Under the pieces are notes generated by a model. It had not been told where the DNA came from and did not search any database. It saw only the letters and a program-made list of their open reading frames with translations. A stretch of DNA of 64,000 nt, from assembly GCA_964619935.1 (NCBI GenBank), contig CAZUGO010000079.1, positions 110,792-174,791 on the forward strand, in the 5' to 3' direction. Shown piece after piece: positions 1 to 6,670 of the stretch (position 1 is the first letter of the stretch; the number at the start of each line of letters is the position of its first letter). This DNA comes from CAZUGO01 sp964619935 (lineage in GTDB: Bacteria; Planctomycetota; Phycisphaerae; UBA1845; CAIVHJ01). The position numbers and the translations under genes are program-made.

Positions 1-984
1 CGGTCCCGAGCGGGCCATAGCGTTCACCAGGGAGGCGGTGACGTCCATGTTGGCGAGCGAATCTCCGAATTCGTACGGCTTGGTCTGCTGGAGTTCCACG
101 GCGCCGTCGCCGTTGATGGTCAGCGTGTGCCGGCCGCTGCGCGAAGCCTGCAGATCGGCGAAGATACGGTCCAGCAGCTTCCCCTGGAACAGCCTGAACG
201 CCTTGGGGGTCAGGCTGAGGCGCTTGCCGTCGCGCCGCAAACCCTGTTCGGCGGCCAAGTGTTCGAGCAGCTGCCGGACCTGGGCACGCAGGCCTTCGAG
301 TTCGCCGAGTTGCTCGCGATCGATGAAGCGACCCAGGGCATCCAGGTCGATCAGGTAGATCTTGGCGCTCTTGGCCGCCTTTCTGAGTTGTTCGATCAAA
401 CGATCGATGGTTTCGAGTTCCTCCTTGAGTTCAAGCGCCTGGGCGATGGTCAGCGCCTCGCGGCCGCTGAAGTCGTAGGCCGCGGCGAGCGCCTCGATTT
501 CATACTTGTTGCCGAGGTGCTCGCTCACGGTCACCAGTTGGCGGGCGAAGGCGCCGCGCTGGTCCTGGCGATACCACAAGCGCTCGAGGTCGGCGATCTG
601 CTCTTCGCGGATCGCCTGGTCGAAACGCCGTCGCTGGTTCTCAGGCGGTCGGGCCTGTCGGGCGGCATCGCGAAACGCCAGCGAAGCCCGCTCCTGGACG
701 GTATCGGTTTCGTAGCGCTGCAGGATCTTGTGCTTGCGTTGCAGCAGCATGGCGATGAGGCTGTTCAAGCTGGGCCCCAGGCCCTGGATTTGCGCCGGAT
801 CGAGTTCGACGGCGTCGGCCAGTTCCTCTTCGCTGAATCGGTCCAACGTACCGTAGGTCAGCAGGTGCTCGAACGCCGGTGAGACCAGGTCCGGCGGCGC
901 CTGGGCCGGCATGGGAAACCGCTGCGGGTCGTACCCCAGATAGGTGTGGATGATCCCGCCGTGGCGGCGAGGGTCGGATGTCAT
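1..984 (-). CDS. N-terminal part of a VWA-domain protein partner of the adjacent AAA ATPase (partial, runs off left edge)
   Basis: An open frame starts at an ATG at 984 (MTSDPRRHGG) and continues without a stop to the left edge, giving about 328 residues. The visible part is a charged, helical, coiled-coil-prone N-terminal region, rich in Glu, Arg and Leu between about residues 100 and 270. It ends in a stretch containing RSGRHTLTINGDGAVELQ and KPYEFGDSLANMD. I recognise this from planctomycete proteins in which a von Willebrand factor A domain follows; the VWA MIDAS motif itself would lie outside the window. It begins 16 bases after the ATPase gene on the same strand, so the two are almost certainly one operon. 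AAA/VWA pairs typically act as chaperone-like remodelling complexes, but the substrate here is unknown. Confidence 0.7.
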   Translation of the reverse strand, partial: MTSDPRRHGGIIHTYLGYDPQRFPMPAQAPPDLVSPAFEHLLTYGTLDRFSEEELADAVELDPAQIQGLGPSLNSLIAMLLQRKHKILQRYETDTVQERASLAFRDAARQARPPENQRRRFDQAIREEQIADLERLWYRQDQRGAFARQLVTVSEHLGNKYEIEALAAAYDFSGREALTIAQALELKEELETIDRLIEQLRKAAKSAKIYLIDLDALGRFIDREQLGELEGLRAQVRQLLEHLAAEQGLRRDGKRLSLTPKAFRLFQGKLLDRIFADLQASRSGRHTLTINGDGAVELQQTKPYEFGDSLANMDVTASLVNAMARSGP

Positions 985-1000
985 TGGCCGGTGCTCACGT

Positions 1001-2413
1001 CTAGGGTTCGTAGGTGATCCGTCCGTGCCGCGAGGCCCTTGAGATGCGCTCGTGGGCATGCAGGCCCGCCAGGACAAACTCGACACAGGCGGCGCGCATG
1101 GCGGGGTCCTCCGAGACATTGATTTCGAAGGCCTTGTTCCAGGCCGGCGGCACCCGGGACAACCGCTCGGCGTAGTGGGCCGACGGCAGCAGGTCGCCGA
1201 CCTCGATCTTCACGCCCTTGGCAAACACGTCGGCGATGTCATCGAGCCCATGACGATCGGCGTACTCGTCGAACACCACCTTGATCGCCGCGACCATCAG
1301 GGCCTCGATGACCTGCTGTTCGGTCATCTGGTGGCTGCTCATGAGGTCCAGCTCCAGCTTGCCGATCGACGAGGACACGATGTGGGCCAGGTCACTGATC
1401 CGGGGGACCGCATGCGCTTCGCCCAACACCGCAGCCCGCCGTCGGGCGCTGGCCACCAGGGTTCGGTAGTTGGCGATGGAAAAGCGGGCGCTGACGCCCG
1501 ACTGGCGGTCGATGAATTCGCACTTGCGGGCCTCGATGGTGACCTGCTCGCAAATCTGCTTCATGAATAACGGCACGCGCACCGCAAACGGTCCGCCCGG
1601 GTCCAGCCCGGATTCCTGGTCCATGATGGCGATGCCGAGGTCACGGTCACGCGGATAGTGGGTGCGAATGATCGAACCGATGCGATCCTTGAGCTGGGGA
1701 ATGACCTTGCCGCTGCGATTGTAGGTCGCCGGGTTCGCCGAAAACAGAATCACGAGGTCCAGATCGAACCGGATGGGGAAGCCGCGAATCTGGACGTCGC
1801 GCTCCTCCAGAATGTTGAACAAACCCACCTGCACCAGCTCGTCCAGTTCGGGGACCTCATTCATGGCGAACAAACCGCGGTTCATCCGCGGAATCAGCCC
1901 GAAGTGCAGGGCGCTCTCGGCGCTCATGCTGGTTCCGCCAGCCAGCTTCGCCGGGTCGATTTCGCCGATGATGTCCGCGAACTTGGTGCCGGGAGCCAGT
2001 CGCTCGGCGTAGCGCTGTTCGCGGGGCCACCAGGCGATCGGCGTGCGGTCGCCCTCCATCTCGATCAGGGTCCGGGCCTGCTGGCTGATGGGATGGGACG
2101 GATCGTCATGCAGCTCGCTGCCGGCGACGTAGGGGATCTCGGGATCCAGCAGATCGATCAGCCCGCGCATCAAACGGCTCTTGGCCTGGCCCTTCTCGCC
2201 GAGAAACAGCAGGTCGTGCCTGGCCAGCAGGGCCATGCACAACTCCGGAATCACGGTGTCGTCGTAGCCGAGGATCCCCGGGAACAACGGCCGCCGTTCG
2301 GTCAAGGCGGCCAGCAGGTTGTCATGCAGCTCCTGTTTGACCGTCTTGGGTCGCCAGCCGCTGGCCAGCAGTTCGCCCAGGGTCGCCGGTTTGGATTCGA
2401 GGGTTCGATTCAT
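1001..2413 (-). CDS. MoxR/magnesium-chelatase-like AAA+ ATPase
   Basis: About 470 residues. It is an AAA+ ATPase of the MoxR/ChlI type that couples ATP hydrolysis to remodelling of a partner. Walker A is seen as LFLGEKGQAKSR near residue 70. Further on are ELDELVQVGLFNILEERDVQ and DLVILFSANPATYNRSG, the sensor-1-like region typical of chelatase subunits that contact VWA partners. I chose the ATG at 2413 (MNRTLESKP) rather than an in-frame ATG at 2458, because a TATAAT hexamer at 2464-2469 would place the transcript start almost on top of the earlier codon. The downstream gene encodes the probable VWA partner, 16 bases away. The family is well supported; the cellular target is not. Confidence 0.85.
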   Translation of the reverse strand: MNRTLESKPATLGELLASGWRPKTVKQELHDNLLAALTERRPLFPGILGYDDTVIPELCMALLARHDLLFLGEKGQAKSRLMRGLIDLLDPEIPYVAGSELHDDPSHPISQQARTLIEMEGDRTPIAWWPREQRYAERLAPGTKFADIIGEIDPAKLAGGTSMSAESALHFGLIPRMNRGLFAMNEVPELDELVQVGLFNILEERDVQIRGFPIRFDLDLVILFSANPATYNRSGKVIPQLKDRIGSIIRTHYPRDRDLGIAIMDQESGLDPGGPFAVRVPLFMKQICEQVTIEARKCEFIDRQSGVSARFSIANYRTLVASARRRAAVLGEAHAVPRISDLAHIVSSSIGKLELDLMSSHQMTEQQVIEALMVAAIKVVFDEYADRHGLDDIADVFAKGVKIEVGDLLPSAHYAERLSRVPPAWNKAFEINVSEDPAMRAACVEFVLAGLHAHERISRASRHGRITYEP

Positions 2414-2463
2414 CGGGTGGTGGTCACTGTGTTGCGGGTGTCGCCGGCCGGGATACATTTCCT

Positions 2464-2469
2464 ATTATA
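2464..2469 (-). promoter_or_regulatory. Consensus -10 box upstream of the AAA ATPase gene
   Basis: The minus strand reads TTATAATAGG here, a perfect TATAAT. No good -35 is visible at the expected distance. Its position about 50 bases before the ATG at 2413 helps decide that start. Confidence 0.5.
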
Positions 2470-2518
2470 ATGCGGCGGCACACCGCCGGCCGAAATGGTC
2501 CAGCCGCCGGCGCTCTAA

Positions 2519-3496
2519 TTACGCCGGGCTGTGCGGCACCTCGGGAAACAGCCGGCGCAACGCCTGATCGAGGTCGCCGGACACGGCGACCTTCAGGGCC
2601 CCGAGGTTCTCCTGGAGTTGCTCCAGGCGGGTGGCACCCAGGATGACGCTGGACACCTGGGGCTGGGCGGCGACCCAGGCCAGCGCCAGTTGGGCCCGCG
2701 AGCACCCCAGGCGATCGGCATGGTCTTTGAACTCGCGAACGCGCTTGAGGTTAGCCTCGTTGAAGCGACCCTCACGCAGCCATTCCTCGCGGTCCATGCG
2801 CGATCCGCGGTTCATCCCCCCGTCGTATTTCCCGGTGAGGATGCCCATCGCCAGCGGACTCCAGCAGACCACGCCCATGCCGGCGGCCTCGACCGCCGGG
2901 CGAACGTTGCTTTCGAACCGGCTGCGCTCCAGCAGGCTGTACTGCGGCTGCTCCACCTGCGGGGCGTACCAGCCGCCCCGGTGGCACCGGGTCTGGACCT
3001 CCGTCAACTGGCGGCCGCTCCACTCGCTGGTCCCCCAGTACAGCACCTTGCCCTGGTGCACCAGGTCATCCATGGCCCGGACGGTTTCCTCGAGCGGGGT
3101 GTGCTCGTCATAGCGGTGGCAGAAGTACAGATCCAGATGGTCGGTGCCGATCCGCCGCAGGCTGCGCTCGATGGAGGCCATGATGTGCTTGCGCGACAGC
3201 CCGCGATCATTGACCGCGTCGCTCATCGGGAAAAAGACCTTGCTGGAGATCAGCAGCTCGTGTCGCGGAAAGTCGCGAAACACGGCACCCATCACCTCTT
3301 CGCTGCGCCCGTTGGCATAGACGTCGGCGATATCGAAGAAGTTGATGCCGGCATCAAACGCGCTGGTGATCAGACCGCGCGCCGTGTCGTTGTCGGTAAT
3401 CTGCTTGCCGAAGGTCAACCAGCCGCCCAGGGCAAACACGCTGACCCGCGTTCCACAGCGGCCCAGCGATCGATATGGCATTTCAGAATGGGACAT
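2519..3496 (-). CDS. Aldo/keto reductase (Kv-beta / general stress protein 69-like)
   Basis: About 325 residues, the usual length of the family. It is an NAD(P)H-dependent reductase of carbonyl compounds with a TIM-barrel fold. Visible family marks are MPYRSLGRCGTRVSVFALGG at the N terminus, the catalytic Asp/Tyr in DIADVYANGRSEE, the Lys in LLISSKVFF, the YFCHRYDEHTPLEETV segment and the late cofactor loop SSVILGATRLEQLQENL. The ATG at 3496 is preceded by GGAG with 8 bases spacing; a GTG at 3517 is an alternative. A TATAAT at 3544-3549 suggests its own promoter. The physiological substrate cannot be told. Confidence 0.9.
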   Translation of the reverse strand: MSHSEMPYRSLGRCGTRVSVFALGGWLTFGKQITDNDTARGLITSAFDAGINFFDIADVYANGRSEEVMGAVFRDFPRHELLISSKVFFPMSDAVNDRGLSRKHIMASIERSLRRIGTDHLDLYFCHRYDEHTPLEETVRAMDDLVHQGKVLYWGTSEWSGRQLTEVQTRCHRGGWYAPQVEQPQYSLLERSRFESNVRPAVEAAGMGVVCWSPLAMGILTGKYDGGMNRGSRMDREEWLREGRFNEANLKRVREFKDHADRLGCSRAQLALAWVAAQPQVSSVILGATRLEQLQENLGALKVAVSGDLDQALRRLFPEVPHSPA

Positions 3497-3543
3497 TGGA
3501 AGGGCTCCGTGTGACACCGCCGAATCGTCAATCGCCGGAGGGC

Positions 3544-3549
3544 ATTATA
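3544..3549 (-). promoter_or_regulatory. Consensus -10 box upstream of the aldo/keto reductase
   Basis: The minus strand reads CCTTATAATGCC, a perfect TATAAT about 50 bases before the chosen ATG. No convincing -35 is seen. Confidence 0.45.
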
Positions 3550-3604
3550 AGGCCCCCGACGGGCGGCGGCGACCGATCCGCACGGTCTGCCCCGACACAC
3601 GGGC

Positions 3605-3760
3605 TCAAGGCCGGGTCTTACGGCGGGGCTCGGAAGTTTCGCGTCGCAGCCCCCAGTAGAACAACAGCACCCACGAGACCAGCAACAGGGCGGCCATGGC
3701 CGCGAAGGGCAGCAGCAGCCAATACAACGGCACATCCTGCAATTGAATCAGGTCGGTCAT
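3605..3760 (-). CDS. Small single-pass membrane protein, 51 residues
   Basis: A short frame starts at the ATG at 3760 (MTDLIQLQDVPLYWLLL) behind a good ribosome site, GAGAGGAG, 5-6 bases upstream. It has one strongly hydrophobic helix from about residue 12 to 37 (YWLLLPFAAMAALLLVSWVL), then a basic, Arg/Lys-rich tail ending in RRKTRP. The topology is that of small inner-membrane accessory proteins such as CcmD-type or cytochrome-oxidase helper peptides, but I cannot assign a function. A TATGAT hexamer on the minus strand at 3864-3869 is a plausible -10. The longer overlapping frame in this region is not coding-like, so the short protein is preferred. Confidence 0.55.
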   Translation of the reverse strand: MTDLIQLQDVPLYWLLLPFAAMAALLLVSWVLLFYWGLRRETSEPRRKTRP

Positions 3761-4037
3761 GGTGCTCCTCTCTCCCTGGGTGGCCGCGGCCGCTACGGTC
3801 AGCGCCGGGTCTTCCCGGCGTTCAGGGGCTGTGGCGGTTGCCGTAAGCGGTTCCCTCTCATTCATCATAGCGCAGACCAGGCCGCCGAGCGGTCCGGGCG
3901 TCCCCATAATGTGTGCGGCACCAGGGCTTGGGAGGTGTCGTGGGCGGTTTCTCGAACCCCCCTCCGGTGTGCTACGATGGTGAGCCGTCCGATAAGTGGT
4001 GCTGCGGCTTCGGTACGATGGGAGGGGAGGATTGTCG

Positions 4038-5921
4038 ATGCGATTGAACTGCACTGGCACGATGGTGCGGATCGTCGGATGGGTGATGTGGGGCGCATTG
4101 GCTCGGCAGTCGAGCGCCCAACCCTGTCCGCCGGTCAGTGCCCCGCGGCCGCTGAACAGCACGGCGACCACCGACACCGCCACCGACAGCGCAGCGCATT
4201 GCGTGCACGGTGGGTCGGCGTGGTTGGCGGTATGGAGTTCGACCCATGACTTGGGCGGGACGGTAGGCGCCGATCGGGACCTCCTGGGATCACGCAGCGC
4301 GGACGGAGGTTTCAGTTGGAGTGTCCCGCAGGCGGTCAACATCAATGCGGCCGTCGATTCCGGATCCGATAAGGACCCGCGGCTGGCGACCGACGGGTTG
4401 GGCAACTGGGTGCTGGTGTGGTCGAGTGACGAAGATCTCAACGGTACCATTGGGTCCGACAGTGATGTGCTGGTGGCCCGTAGCGCCGACGGCGGGGTGA
4501 CCTGGAGTCAGCCGGTGGCTCTGAACAGTACGGCCGCCTTGGACAGCGGGGTGGATTGGAACCCCGAGGTCACCACCGATGGGCAAGGCACCTGGATCGC
4601 AGTCTGGGAGTCGTCCGACACTTTGGGGGGCACCCTCGGGACCGATTTGGATATTCTGGTCGCGGTCAGCACCAATCAAGGGCAGGATTGGAGTCCTGCG
4701 GCAGCGCTGCACGACCACGCCGCATCGGATACCGGCATCGATCGGGCCGCGCGACTGGCCACCGGCGGACCAGGCGTATGGCTGGCGGTGTGGGAATCGG
4801 ACAACGATCTTGGCGCCGGGCTGGGTGACGACTTCGACATTCTCGCGGCCCGCAGCATCGACGGGGGCGCGTCGTGGGGTCCCGTCCAGATCTTGCAGAC
4901 CAACGCTGCGGTCGACGACGGCGCCGACCTGGATCCCCAGGTGCAAAGCGGCGGCCGTGGCACCTGGATGGCCGTGTGGGCCTCTTCCTCGAGCTTCGCC
5001 GGTCTGGACGGGGACCCCGACATTGTCCGTGCCGTCAGCAGCGACGATGGGTTGTCCTGGAGCGCGCCTGCAGCGGTCAATAATGGCGGCGCGCTCGATG
5101 ACGCCTTCGACGAGCGGCCGGACCTGGCCACCGACGGCACCGGCACCTGGATTGCCGTCTGGCAACACCTGGACTTCCGCGGCGGCGCCCTCGGAGAGGA
5201 CATGGACGTACGGATGGCCTACTCCTTGAACGACGGGCTGTCCTGGACTGGGCCACTGAACTTGAACGCGTCGGCGGCCACGGATTCCGGCTTCGACGAG
5301 CGGCCCAGCCTCGCCACCGACGGCCAGGGCAACTGGATCGCCGTGTGGGAGTCTCGTGACGATCTGGACGGGTCGATCGACACCGATCGCGACATCCTGG
5401 TCGCCGATTTCTCGCTGAGCGCCGTGGATTGTGATCTCAGCGGCGTTCCGGATGCCTGCGAGGAGAACGTCGGTCCGCAGGTGACCGGTCAACCCAGCAG
5501 CCAAGTCATCGACCCCGGCGGTCTGGCAATCCTCACGGTCGCCGCCGAGGGCATTCTCCTGGAGTACCAATGGCGGATGAACGGGACGCCGCTTCGTGAT
5601 TCAGCAACGATCATCGGCAGCAACACCACGATCCTGCTAATCCTCGATTTCGGCCCTTCCGACAGCGGGGTCTATGACTGCGTGATTCACGATTTTGATG
5701 GCTGCCAGATGATCAGTGCTTCTGCCGCCCTGGTGCTCGCCGGGTCTTGCCCGGGCGATCTGGGCGGCGATGGCATGGTCGACGCGGCCGACTTGTCGCA
5801 GTTGCTGGGTGCCTGGGGCCCCCACCTGGATCATCCAGCCGACTTGAACGGTGACCAGGCCGTCGACGGTGCCGATCTGGCGCTGCTGCTGGGGGCTTGG
5901 GGTCGTTGCCCCCGTCCATAA
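4038..5921 (+). CDS. Secreted sialidase-like beta-propeller protein with Ig-like and dockerin-like domains
   Basis: 627 residues. The ATG at 4038 follows GGAGG with 7 bases spacing. A signal peptide is followed by about seven repeats of roughly 54 residues. Each carries a 'W.AVWES.DD' strand and an Asp-box-like turn (for example RSADGGVTW, SIDGGASW, SSDDGLSW, SLNDGLSW), the pattern of BNR/sialidase propeller blades. An Ig-like segment lies near residues 475-570 (QWRMNGTPL ... DSGVYDCVI). The C terminus (about 575-627) is a dockerin-like pair: DLGGDGMVDAADLSQLLGAWG and DLNGDQAVDGADLALLLGAWG. The sialidase arginine triad was not identified, so this may be a structural or binding propeller rather than an enzyme. 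Secreted or cell-surface location is expected. Confidence 0.8.
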   Translation: MRLNCTGTMVRIVGWVMWGALARQSSAQPCPPVSAPRPLNSTATTDTATDSAAHCVHGGSAWLAVWSSTHDLGGTVGADRDLLGSRSADGGFSWSVPQAVNINAAVDSGSDKDPRLATDGLGNWVLVWSSDEDLNGTIGSDSDVLVARSADGGVTWSQPVALNSTAALDSGVDWNPEVTTDGQGTWIAVWESSDTLGGTLGTDLDILVAVSTNQGQDWSPAAALHDHAASDTGIDRAARLATGGPGVWLAVWESDNDLGAGLGDDFDILAARSIDGGASWGPVQILQTNAAVDDGADLDPQVQSGGRGTWMAVWASSSSFAGLDGDPDIVRAVSSDDGLSWSAPAAVNNGGALDDAFDERPDLATDGTGTWIAVWQHLDFRGGALGEDMDVRMAYSLNDGLSWTGPLNLNASAATDSGFDERPSLATDGQGNWIAVWESRDDLDGSIDTDRDILVADFSLSAVDCDLSGVPDACEENVGPQVTGQPSSQVIDPGGLAILTVAAEGILLEYQWRMNGTPLRDSATIIGSNTTILLILDFGPSDSGVYDCVIHDFDGCQMISASAALVLAGSCPGDLGGDGMVDAADLSQLLGAWGPHLDHPADLNGDQAVDGADLALLLGAWGRCPRP

Positions 5922-5957
5922 ACATCACGACCGAGTGGGTGCGGTGGGAGCCAATCC

Positions 5958-6272
5958 GTGTGTCGTCGATCGAGTGTATTCCTGGTGCTGGTGCTGTCGT
6001 GCGGCTGTCACAGTGCGGTTAGGCCCGCGGCGACCCCGCGGCAATCCGCCGAGCAGGCGGCGTTGGAGGTTGCAGCCCAAGTCGCCGGCCAGGTGGGTTA
6101 CGACGTCGACCACTACGTCCCGACCGTCCACCTGGAACCCGGTGGGGGCGGCTATGTGCGCTTCGATCGCAAGACGCCCCCGGATCCGGCGCGGGCGAAT
6201 GATCATGCCCACTTCACCGTGTTCATCGACACCGAGGGCGCGGCGTTCTTGTTTCGAGAGAAGCGATCCTGA
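5958..6272 (+). CDS. Small lipoprotein, unknown function
   Basis: 104 residues with a GTG start at 5958 and a GGGAG about 8 bases upstream. The N terminus MCRRSSVFLVLVLSCGC is a short lipoprotein signal with Cys17 as the likely lipidated residue. The rest is a small soluble domain (GYDVDHYVPTVHLEPGGG ... HAHFTVFIDTEGAAFLFR) that looks like an alternating beta structure. It starts 36 bases after the propeller gene on the same strand and could be cotranscribed. I do not recognise the family. Confidence 0.6.
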   Translation: MCRRSSVFLVLVLSCGCHSAVRPAATPRQSAEQAALEVAAQVAGQVGYDVDHYVPTVHLEPGGGGYVRFDRKTPPDPARANDHAHFTVFIDTEGAAFLFREKRS

Positions 6273-6670
6273 GCGCCGGAGTTCAGTCACCGTCACCGCG
6301 GCATCGCGCAGCGCTCGACCTGCCGGCGGCCCACGGGTCGGCGCGGCTCGCACCGGCTGATTCGCAGGCCGGGCCCCAGACACCCGGGCTGCCGTTGGCG
6401 ATCGGCGTCGCCCCCTGAGCCCCACACCGCATTCGCCGGCGGTTGAGCCGGCGGTCCGGCTCCGCCCCGCCGGGAATGCCCTGGAGGCCGCCACGCGGCC
6501 CGGGTGGGCCGTGATCCCCCGGGCGGCGGTTCGGGGGACGTGAGGGACCCAGCGGCGAGGCTTTGAATCCCGGCGGCTCAATCGCTAAGCTACAGGAGAT
6601 TGGCACGCACCTGCGGCTGAAGTGCCCTGCCGGTCAATCCCGCAAGTCACGCTTGAGAGAGGGCCGACCG
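6273..6670. other. Intergenic region, no gene recognised
   Basis: 398 very GC-rich bases with no frame that resembles a protein or has a ribosome site, and no recognisable RNA. It presumably carries the promoter of the gene starting at 6671. Confidence 0.5.

Noticed and set aside
4290..5570. A 426-residue minus-strand frame
   Set aside because: Antisense to the propeller protein, whose Asp-box repeats fix the coding strand.
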